In this document: positions 55,010 to 64,000 of the stretch, piece after piece | How the letters are laid out: each line of letters starts with the position of its first letter | Position numbering within the stretch: the stretch's first letter is position 1 | From: Flammulina velutipes | Taxonomy: Eukaryota > Basidiomycota > Agaricomycetes > Agaricales > Physalacriaceae | Reading direction: 5' to 3' | Assembly (NCBI GenBank): GCA_011800155.1 | Contig: CM022375.1 | Span: forward strand, 2,790,001 to 2,854,000 | Length of the DNA: 64,000 nt | The notes under the pieces: model-generated | Told to the model about the DNA's origin: nothing | What the model saw: only the letters and a program-made list of their open reading frames with translations | Database searches by the model: none | Translations under genes and position numbers: made by a program

Positions 55010-56060
55010 GTATCGACGGTGGATCGACGAACAGAACTTATCAATGTACGAAGCATATGCTGGCCGTCGGTGAAGGAAAATGGCGGCTAGGTTGGAGATA
55101 TGGGCTGAAGCGTTGACATCTAGGGTTGGGGTAAAAGATATGTTGAACAGCAAAAAGGAATGACGTACAGTAGTCGAAGGGCTTGAAGGGCCATAGGAAA
55201 ACTCGGGCAATATCTCACCCTGCCTTGGAATCCATCCTTCCAGTGGTGTGACGAGGCGGAATATCCATCGACGCGTATGTGCCCATTCCGTCGTGATATT
55301 CGCGTGTTTTCGTCATTCCCAGCCTAGGAAAACGGGTAACGATTATAAGCTCGAGTCAAAGGTCGTCGCGAGAGTCTGATGAAAGCTGGGTGTATTGCGC
55401 AGCATGGAATCCGACGGAGGCGTAAGCAGGAACATTGGTCAGGCATATCCTTAGGAAGTAGGAGAGGGAGTTTCCTGGGGAGATCTTGCTAATGGATGCG
55501 ACAGCGCAGAACTTAGCAGCCGCGAAAGGTGACGAACACCTTGGACAGAATAAGTTGACAAGGAAAGACGGAAGTCCAACAACGTACGATCTCGCAAGGC
55601 AACATGGGTCGTCCTATTGCAGGCGAGAGACGGTAATGACGCTGAGAGATTCGTTCGTCATGGGGATGCTGGTTTGGACGATGACGACAGCGCTAAGGTG
55701 GTAACGTCGAAAGGGTAGGTTCGGCTGCAAAGAAAAGACAGCGAGCACGGGTCTTCGGATACATGTTGGTCAAGCAAGAGAGAAACCGAGTCCATCGTCC
55801 TAAAACGCGAGACAGGATAGACGTCTGGTACGGGATAAGTTGACGACACTGCTGCGCATACGACGACGTACAGTTTCCTAGTGCGACTATTCCAAGCAGG
55901 TAATGTTGTCCTCCCGACAGCGCGAGAAGAGCTGGACAGAAAAGATCATATTGATGCAGGAGTGAGTGCGAAGAAAAAGAGATGATCGTGGTGAAAAAGC
56001 AAGCCACGAGTGGTAGGACGGGCCGGACATCCTCATTTTGCCACCAACCAAGACGCTCTT
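55010..56060 (-). repeat. Dispersed repeat R, copy 5 (inverted)
   Basis: Minus-strand match to copies 1 and 2: CGGCCCGTCCTACCACTCG near 56030, AACTGTACGTCGTCG near 55870, GGATTCCATGCTGCGCAATACACCC near 55410 (shared with 1500-1525), and the block near 55060-55250. Third association of an F-box exon 2 with repeat R. Confidence 0.65.
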
Positions 56061-56299
56061 AGTAGAGAGTCTATTCAATAATCTGTGTTGATATCAAGGA
56101 AATCTATGCTTCTTCAACTACATCGCTCGTCGACGACTACTTATAACGTCCGGAAGCCTACAGGGAACGCATGAACATGGAAATTGATTTGAGGTAGCGT
56201 GCGAATGTTCATTTCCTGCTGATGTGATTCGTGCGTGCCTGGCTGATCCGCTTTTTCTCCCTTCTACCTCCATCTTCCATGCTCAATATTCCAAGCCTC

Positions 56300-57360
56300 G
56301 TTGACTGGCTATGTTAGCAGAAGGGCACGAAATCGGACATGCGGAAAGCAGATGTGCTGGACGCTGTCGTTCGCAGGTGAGTCGTACTCTATCTCTTTGG
56401 TTCCATGTTTCCGTTTCGTTGACGATGACTCCCTGCAGTGCTCGCTACGCCCTCGGAAATGGATCTACGCGGCTGTCTGGGGAGTTGGCGGAAAAATCAC
56501 TTCTCCCAAAACTCGGCGAAAGGACATCTGGCTTGGAGGGCGAAACGAGTGTCCTCGCGCGCAGCAAATGGATATATCCGCCAGACGCTGTTCTTGGCTG
56601 CGTTCTGTCTAATTCTTCCCGTACGGTGCTCCACGTGTGTTGCAGCTACTGTCGTCGCCGATGCATCCATTCTTACAGGACATTTCGCCGTTGTTTTCGC
56701 TGGATTCGAGGTGTGTATCCGACCCACATTTCCCTGCGTGTCGCTCATGTCTTCCTGTAGTTGGTTGGCCTCCGCATTACCCCCCTCTTTTCCCATTCTT
56801 CTCCTCGCTGTTCGGAGCCCAGTGTGCCATCTGGGGAGGTTCGATTCCTCCGAGGAGGCATTGTCGTTCGCGCGTCGTTGTAATGATTTTGTGTGCGCGG
56901 TACGAACGCGTGCTACAGCGTTGATATCGGTGGCTTCGGTGGATCCGAGGTAAGTCTCCATGCATTCGCGTATCTGCTTGATATTAATACTCCTCTAGAA
57001 CTCCTACGCGGACGATTGCCTCAGGTTTCTTTCTCAAAGATGACATCCTTGGAAGATGGCATGGATCTGTCGCAGCCAGAATCCTGCGGAGCCGCTATCG
57101 TTTCCCTCCGTATATCCCCCACCTTGGAACTCCCGCCGTTCGTCCTCGCCATAGAGTTCCGACCCCGTCAACAGTCCCCGGGCTCCAAATGTACGAGCGA
57201 CTCAAGGCAGCATATGTCGTCTCCACTTGTGGCCGATTCTGCGGTCTCTTTGCTTGTCCTCAGTTGACGATACTCAATGTACGCACTGGATGACGCATGG
57301 GTCAACAGGTCCTGCTCACTGAGCCCATCTAGTCTTTAGGTTTTGCCCCACCTTTCCCGG
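56300..57360 (+). repeat. Repeat S, copy 1, transcript-like
   Basis: Shares GGCGAAAGGAnATCTGGC, GCGCGCAGCAAATGGATA and later blocks with 60470-60870 and 62930-64000. Splice-like pairs are present: 56378-56439 (GTGAGT to CTGCAG) and 56952-56999 (GTAAGT to TCTAG), the latter also at 63554. Removing the second joins two frames into one of about 280 codons (56438-57290) with no recognisable domain, and the other copies do not keep that frame. It contains mini-cloverleaf copy 2. Confidence 0.55.
56800..56858 (+). ncRNA. 59-nt tRNA-like mini-cloverleaf, copy 2
   Basis: TCTCCTC/GAGGAGG outer stem (one G-U), hairpins GCT-GTTCGG-AGC, CCAG-TGTGCCAT-CTGG and GGAGG-TTCGATT-CCTCC with a B-box-like GGTTCGATTCC. 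Same length as copies 1 and 3. Confidence 0.4.
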
Positions 57361-57369
57361 CACGGTCGA

Positions 57370-58323
57370 CCTCGCCTTCGTAGAGGTCGCATCGTAATGT
57401 TGAACAGAGATAGAAGAGTCTCCAAGGACGACAGGCTACCCGAATCTTCTACGCGACCGTAGTATCGCATATTACCTGCCCTATAGTTCGCGATGGTCGA
57501 TGGATGGATACCCTACCTGGAGGGTAAAGCCATGAAAGCGCCGCTGCAAAGATAGAGGTTCATCTTCCTTTCGGGAGGCATTGTTTGTCGCTGTATCAGT
57601 CTGGTGCTCGCACTTGTTTTTTTGATGATTGAATGTGAGTCTCTTTGCATCCGCCTAGCGTCTGAGTGTTGATTTCGGCTCAGATGTTACACATGACATT
57701 ATATGTATGCCCGACGTAATGCGAATGTACTGGCTTCTGCCATATAACTTCCAGAGCAGTGTACCCAACTTCTATGGCACGAAAATGTTGAGGATTATGT
57801 CTCATTGTCGAACCTGCGCTCTCCTAGTTCCCTTCCAACGTCGAAGACGCGGATTTCAGGCGCATCGGCAGGAAAGGACACTGCCAGTGCCCCACCCCGA
57901 CGTCCAACGCTTCTCATCGATAGTTCACTTCGTGAAGCAAACGCGACATGTCGGGGAATGGAACATCTATGTTTAGTCAGTCGTCAAAGCTTGATCGATA
58001 TCGTTTGGAAGGGTGGATTGTGCTCTAGTAAGCATGGGGCTGGTGAAGCGGGCTCGGAATTATTTGCAAACAGTGACTTCGATCGCTTCGTGAGAGCTCA
58101 CAGTACGCCATCAGGCCCCATTTCCCACAAGCCTGCGGGAACCAGAAACAATTGGAAGGCAAAGATCGCACGTTGGTGAGAAAGTCCGGGCCGATATCAC
58201 TTGTCTTCTCACCGTGACCATGGTATGTACATTCGCCAGAGATCGGTTTAGACTTATGGATTCGCCTATTAGGATGAAACTTATTTGTTCTTTAAAACGC
58301 GCTACAGACGTAGTCACGCAACC
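57370..58323. other. Intergenic, nothing firm
   Basis: Frames near 57707-58179 (up to 124 codons) lack recognisable features. The last bases contain the first exon of the next gene. Confidence 0.35.
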
Positions 58324-59885
58324 ATGTGAGTAAGGACTGATCATTATGTACCATTTCGCTGAACGTGTTCTCGACCCGCAGGCATTCAAACGCTCATAGC
58401 GATGAACCGCATGAATGCCCGATATGCGTATTCCAAACATTGGAGATCCCCACCATCCCGGATGCCTACAACCATGCGTTCTCAACCAACGATCCTCCCG
58501 ACGATACTCTTATCGCGTCCTTGCGTTCTGGCCTCGCCGCCATGCGTTCTCTGTCGGCCCAGATCGAGAAACAGCTCGCTGTTATGCAACATACACAGAA
58601 GATGTGTGCATTGTCCATCAAGAATCACGAGTCAGCTCTCCATCCCATCCGCTCACTTCCCGATGATATCCTCCTCGCCATCTTTCGTAGGGTTATCCAT
58701 TCGAACACGAACAAGATGAGGGGTGAAACAGAATCTTATCCCCGTCTACCGTGGATATTTCTCCAAGTTTCGCATCGCTGGCGCACACTCGCTTTGTCGT
58801 CGCCTATCTTGTGGATCGCTTTCAATGCTCGACGCTGCCGTAACCCTGAATTAGTTCGGTGGAAACCTGTCTTTGAACGCTCAGCGCAATGTGATCTAGT
58901 CGTGTCAGTCGATGATCATGATGGTTCCGCCATGTCCTACGATATCCCGTCGCTGGTCGAAACCCTCCATATCCTCTCGCAGACGACGGCGCGCTGGCGT
59001 AAGCTTACCATTCATGCCAAACATTCCGTCCTCGAGCCCTTGGCGATGTGTTCATTCGAACACCTCACCGAGCTGGTATGGGATTTTAAGTGCCCAGATG
59101 CCCCGAGAACCGAGTTTCGAAACACGGTGAATCTTAGGCGGTTGACGGTATTGGGATCTGCCCCGTTAGACGTCAAATGGGACCAGATCACGGACTACAC
59201 ATGCAATTGGGCTGGGTTCCAGTACTTACCGAAACTCACCGCCATGAAACACTTGGCCTTGGAAGCACCCTTCCCCAGTGATCCTGTTCTAGCAGCGCCA
59301 TTGTCACTCCCACGTGTACGCTCTATGTCCGTGAGACAAAAGACCGGCAGCGGTCAGTATTTTTACCAAATAGCTCTGCTCCTTCGTTTCCCATCGCTGA
59401 ATGATCTGGCGATCAGTTTCCCATTCGGCGGCACCTTGCCATCGTTCCGAGAGCCACTATTGAACCTCCGACACCTGGTCCTTCTTTCCAATGCCCCCTT
59501 GGGCAACATCTCCGCATTTCTCACAGGCCATGATTCCATCGAGTCCCTTCACGTCGAGAATACGTATTTCCTGCAACTTCTCCGTATCCTGCCAGGACGC
59601 CCAATCATCTTACCGAAGTTGACGAGTTTGTCTACCTCTGCGAATGCGTTGAGGTTTTGCCCCGAGACTTTCCTCGAGGTCGTCGAATCACGATGCGGGG
59701 ATGATAGGGGAGATGTGATGCGCCTTGTAGAGCTGGAAATCATGGGAACGGAGGAGGCACGGCCGAAAGCGATGAGTGCCATTTCGAAGGATCCCGCCCT
59801 GTTAGAAAGGTGGAATATTGTTCGGGGGAAGATAAAAATCGTTGAAAAGGGAGAGTATGTGTGGCGTAGTGGGAAGTGTTACTAA
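58324..59885 (+). CDS. F-box protein with start codon split by an intron, 501 aa
   Basis: Residues about 45-85 form a coiled coil (SLRSGLAAMRSLSAQIEKQL). Residues about 90-160 form the F-box (IRSLPDDILLAIFRRVI, PWIFLQVSHRWRTLALSSPI), the arrangement of classic Agaricomycete F-box proteins, followed by irregular leucine-rich repeats (LTSLSTSANALRF). The main exon is open from 58382, but its first in-frame ATG would cut off the coiled-coil start. AT at 58324-58325 followed by GTGAGTAAGG and an acceptor CCCGCAG at 58381 gives AT|G CAT TCA, an ATG split by a 56-bp intron. An N-terminal CPIC pair precedes the coiled coil. Not close to the other F-box groups here. Confidence 0.8.
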
Positions 59886-60469
59886 AGAGCTCGTTCAGCG
59901 ACGAGGACTCAGTGTTAGGATCCTTTATCGTGTATTTTACCTCACTATATGGGGAGCATTACTTATCGCTAGCGCTTCATTTGGAATGTACATTAGGGAG
60001 AACATGAGCAAACGACATGTGTGGTATAAGATGTGAGCGAGCCTGAACGATCGTGAACATGGAAGGAGAGAGGGATCAGGCGCGAACATGCAAAGGCTTA
60101 CTAGATGCGCATGAACCTTTTTGGAGGAGGCTCGTTTATAGTTCGAACGTACATTGCCTGTTTTGTCTGCTGACGTGGTTGCCTCGTGCCGTCTTGATCC
60201 GCTCATTCTCACTCTCACCACCGTCTTCCATGCGCGATTTTCTCATCGACAAGGCATGTCCGACAACAAACGTTGAAGAAACAGCAATATCTTGCGCGTG
60301 GACCATCCTGCTCAGCATCTTTAAGCGACACGACGGACGACCCGTCCTTGGCATAGCTAAATCTATGGTTTCCGTCTGTGGGCTCGCCGCCCAATACAAT
60401 CGCCCAAGCGTCGTTGCATGGATATGCTGGAAGCAATGTACAACGCTGGCAGGGCTGATGTGAAGACGA
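59886..60469. other. Intergenic, nothing recognised
   Basis: Short unconserved frames between the F-box gene and repeat S copy 2. Confidence 0.35.
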
Positions 60470-60870
60470 ACAGCAGATGGACAGTGTTGCTGGACGCTGT
60501 CGTTCGTTTTCTCTTAGGTGCGTTGGATTCAAATTCTTTGGTTCCATGTCTCATGCGTCTTGCAGCTACTTTCGTCGACGATATAGGCTTCCTGCAGCAC
60601 GCGCTACGCCTCTGAGGCTGGATTTATGTGGCCATCTGGAGCGTTCATGCAAGATTCCCTTCGCCCCAGCCTCTGCGAAAGGAGATCTGGCCAGGAGGGC
60701 GGAACGATCCCCTTCGCGCGCGGAAAACGGACATATCTGCCAGACACTGTTCTTTGCTGCTTTCTGTTCGATCTCTTGAAAGGGTGTCCTATGGATATTG
60801 CGGTTAATGTACTGGATATAGGAAATAACGTTGCAAATGCTGCTGTGAAGACGAACAGCAGATCATCACA
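60470..60870 (+). repeat. Repeat S, copy 2 (short)
   Basis: GGACAGTGTTGCTGGACGCT, GTGCGTTGGATTC to CTTGCAG (splice-like), CTGCGAAAGGAGATCTGGCC and GTGTCCTATGGATATTG match copies 1 and 3. It lacks the mini-cloverleaf part. Three AATAAATACC-like repeats follow at 60950-61005. Confidence 0.55.
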
Positions 60871-62929
60871 AAAAATGTCCGCGCGATGAAAACCATATAT
60901 AATTGTAATGAATACCTTGCTTTATGGTGCATACTGGATTTATGAGTGATAAATACCTCGACAAGAATAAATACCTGAATTGGAATAAATACCCTATATA
61001 TTGGATATTAGGTGGACTCCCCCCACGCATTAAAGATCTGATATATACCCAATGAAAACTGCTATGTATACACTACGACAGATACTGCTAGTACTACGCC
61101 ACAGGCTTTGCGGTATTGATTCATTCACCAGGATAGATGAAACAGCAATGGAATTCTACGTAGTACAGTTGACAAAAATACAGGACGTACTGGAGCGAGG
61201 CGGAACACCAGGGTGCCACGAGCACGTACACGCCCCACCATCGTCTTTCTTAGGAACGGCGTCTCAGATACGCGCTAGTGAAACCCAAGGGCGATGCGAC
61301 CGCCGAATCCGTGTCCAATTTCTGTGGCAGGGGTTGTGAGGACGACACGAGGCAGTGAAGAGGGACATACCACGGACAAATACGTCTTCTGCCGCGCCGG
61401 TGTCTTGGGTGCTAGTGAACGTTTGAACGTCCGCGTCGCGAGATTTGATGATGAGATCTATGGAGCTGGCTTACTGAGAATAACAATCAGTGTCTTGTCA
61501 TCGCGAACTGTAAGTCTCACCATGACGGGTATTCATCTCTGGCCCACCGCCATGGCATCCTTCGTATCCTGGAAGTCGACAACGGTCGTTCGTGTCGAAT
61601 AGAGGGATGGACTTGTGACTATCAGAACTTTTCTTGATGCCATAGGTCGACGACTCGCCAGAACACTGCCATGGTCACGGCCGTCCGGTCAGAATCAGGA
61701 TGGTGAGGGTATGCTGACGGCTTGACGAGAATACGAAGAGGAACGTTGATAGTATCTTCGCCTGGATCGGATAACATAAGACTCGCTAGAAAGTGTGAGT
61801 ATATGCGTACTATTACTGCACAAAAGACGCACTCCAGCTCCTGAAGCAGCGACTGGGGGCTGTGAAAGCCTTGGCACGGAGCTGAAGACCGCTGAAGGCA
61901 TGCAAGCGACGTGCGTGATTTGGTACCATGTTCGACAAAATGAGGTGGTCTTCGCTGCGAATTAATTAGTTTCTGGACACCAGGAGTCAGTCACAACTCA
62001 CTCGTCTTCTCCTTTGTCCTCTGAGCTTCCCCCATATTCCTCCATCTCTGCCTCCATCTCTGCTCCGCTGTCGTCCCGTTCACTCTCGTTATCGTTCTCG
62101 TTGATATCTTTCAACCCCGTGTCGCGTGATCCTGCTCGCGTATTTGAGTAATTTCTGCTTGAGTCAGAATGCAAGTAAACAGGCAGAGGCAGAGGCGAGG
62201 ACTTACACGATTTCGGGGCATTCTGGCTGCTCTCACTCAGCCCGACTCTCTGGTGCTTCATCTTCTTCGAATTCCGGGAAACGTATCGGTAGTCAAGGTT
62301 TAAACGTCGCCTACTTGGAGCTTGGCCTCGTTGGATCGTTCTTGCTGGTGGTGACGGTTGAAGGGAAAGACGCGTTCGTGATGTGATGCTGTGTGACAGA
62401 TCACGATCACGTTCACGGTTCAACGTTGTGAGCACTTCCGGAAATTGCCGAGCGCACTTGTACATTTTGAACGTCGCGGTCAAGTTGCGGTGGCAATCAT
62501 GAGAGCATTAACGGTGAGAATGACGGCGGGGATATTAATGGCTGGACTGACATTGAGCAGGATGAGAACACGGACTGGGCTGTATATGACACGACGGAGA
62601 AGCTGGATAAGCAGGCAAAGGGAGTGAAGATAGTAGTGGCGCTGTGATGAGGAGTTGCAATATCAGGTCTTGTTTAGACCCGCAATGCATTCTGAGGCCT
62701 TCAATATGACCATCTAACACTTTGGGGACCCTTCCGTGAGGGCTATAGCTGAGTGTTAGTTTTGCCGGATGTCACCATATTAATAGGGTATTTTTTCCCT
62801 ACCGTCTTGCCATTTATTCAGAAAAGATATGTGTCTCTACGTATACATTAGTACGTACGATATTTATCCTAGATATAGTAGCCTTTTATTCATCATCGAC
62901 CTTTAACGCGCTCCGACAAATTTTGTGAT
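60870..62929. other. Intergenic, no firm gene
   Basis: A 161-codon frame on the minus strand (62483-61998) ends in an acidic tail, and a plus-strand frame ending near 62644 reads as a hydrophilic C-terminal tail (WTDIEQDENTDWAVYD). Neither could be tied to a family or a convincing start; one may be the end of a decayed transposon gene. Confidence 0.3.
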
Positions 62930-64000
62930 GATGGACAGTGTTGCTGGACGTTGTTCGTTTTCTCCTAGGTGCGTTGAATTCTGTCTCTTTCGTTCCATGT
63001 CTCATGTTTCTTGCAGCTGCTTTCGTTGACGATATAGGCTCTCTGCAGCGTGCGCTATACCCCTGGGGTTGGATTTCTACGGCCGTGTAGAGCGTTCATG
63101 GAGAAATCCCTTCGCCCAAGCCTCGGCGAAAGGAGATCTGGCCAGGAGGGCGACACGAACCCCTTCGCGCGCAGCAATTGGATACTTCAGCCAGATGCTG
63201 TTCTTCGCTGGGTTTTTCCCGATTGTTTGGGAGGGTGTCCCATGGATATTGTAGTTATTGTCGTCGCAGACGCGGACGTTCGCAGCCTTACACCACCATT
63301 TTCGCTGAATTCAAGGTGTGTATCCGACCCACGCTTCCTCTGCGTATCGCTTACGTCTTCCTGCAGCTGGCTGGCCTCCGTCTTGCCCGGCTCTTCTTCC
63401 AATTCTTCTTCTCGCTGTTCGGAGCCCAGTGTGACATCTGGGGAGGTTCGATCCCTCCGAGGAGGCATTTTTGCTCGCGCGTCGTTGTGATGGTTCTGTG
63501 TGTGATATACGAGCCGTTGCACTGGAGTCTGGAAACTTAGCGCAATGATCTGAGGTAAGTTTTCATGCATTCATGTATATGCTCGCTGTTAAAACTTAAT
63601 CTCCCTTTAGAAGCATTGTCGACTTCTTTCACGTTCTTAACCCACATGCGGACCACTTTCCTACACCAGCACGAAATCCTTGGATGACATCGATATCAAA
63701 GTGCTTTGAACACGCTACCGGTGCTCACGGAGTCCCCCTTGAACGTCGTCCAGACGTGGGGTCCTACATCCTCGCCATTGCGTCTCAGACTCCCAGACCA
63801 CGCAAACATGACTGAATTCCCAATGTCCTGTCGAGCTACATCTTGCGGAGGTTCCCACTTGACATCGACCGACTCTGCGGACTCTCCGCATCGTTTTCCG
63901 TGGATACCCGATGTACGCTATAGATGGCGAAGCGTCAGCAGGTCCTGCGTCGAGCCCATGTAATATTTTGGTTTCCTCCATTTTTTCCTTACACGTTCAA
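62930..64000 (+). repeat. Repeat S, copy 3
   Basis: Matches copy 1 along its length: TCGGCGAAAGGAGATCTGGC, CGCGCGCAGCAATTGGATA, TCCGACCCACGCTTCC, the mini-cloverleaf, GAG|GTAAGT at 63554, and the downstream block around 63650-63960 matching 57040-57340 (GTCAGCAGGTCCTGC versus GTCAACAGGTCCTGC). Frames are broken relative to copy 1. It runs to the window end. Confidence 0.55.
63407..63465 (+). ncRNA. 59-nt tRNA-like mini-cloverleaf, copy 3
   Basis: TCTTCTC/GAGGAGG outer stem (two G-U pairs), hairpins GCT-GTTCGG-AGC, CCAG-TGTGACAT-CTGG, GGAGG-TTCGATC-CCTCC. The outer 5' strand differs from copies 1 and 2 yet still pairs throughout. Confidence 0.4.

Noticed and set aside
61998..62483. 161-codon minus-strand frame with acidic tail
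   Set aside because: No start context or homologue recognised, and a possible intron inside would break the frame; left as unsupported.
56497..63570. Minus-strand frames of 154 and 127 codons sharing EASQLQEDxSDTQ
   Set aside because: Similarity follows from nucleotide identity of repeat S; the two frames do not stay aligned beyond that patch.

Overview
The window looks like nuclear DNA of a filamentous basidiomycete, most likely an Agaricomycete. Genes carry one to six very short GT-AG introns of about 47-65 bp, intergenic spaces are compact, and the gene families are typical of mushroom-forming fungi: expanded F-box proteins, an M35 metalloendopeptidase, a MATH-like/BTB protein and clustered small secreted proteins. 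No prokaryotic feature (operon with ribosome binding sites, CRISPR array) was seen. No database search was possible, so names rest on motifs and on comparison of copies within the window.

Layout. 1-471 is the 3' end of an M35 peptidase gene whose complete paralogue lies at 42172-43829; each is followed by the same dispersed repeat (repeat R). 2.3-16.4 kb is an F-box region: a degenerate F-box/LRR gene, a second one whose start codon reads ATA, two intact ones, a roughly 509-aa single-exon F-box protein, and a divergent pair made of one broken and one intact gene. 16.7-18.1 kb holds a tRNA-Leu(CAA) gene whose intron contains a 1.2-kb transposon with perfect 124-bp terminal inverted repeats. 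18.4-20.6 kb is a kexin-like subtilase. 22.5-26.9 kb contains a second terminal-inverted-repeat element and a MATH-like/BTB gene broken by a third element and a frameshift.

27.2-40.6 kb is the most distinctive part. Eight small secreted protein genes lie in one orientation, interleaved with two related F-box genes and with a repeated short intergenic unit. The eight share a near-identical signal peptide but have strongly diverged, charged, mostly helical mature parts; five share an upstream GACTGTGGCG-type element next to a TATA box. Several carry dibasic sites just after the signal peptide or near the C-terminus, and the unusual kexin-like protease lies about 9 kb from the nearest one. A processing link is only a hypothesis.

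45.4-51.6 kb is a second F-box block, part of which (48.5-52.4 kb) is an inverted copy of 12.3-16.4 kb. 53.0-54.3 kb encodes a class II cyclic-nucleotide phosphodiesterase with an apparent frameshift. 54.9-64 kb is mostly repeats (a further copy of repeat R; three copies of repeat S with conserved splice-like sites and a 59-nt tRNA-like mini-cloverleaf) around one intact F-box gene at 58.3-59.9 kb.
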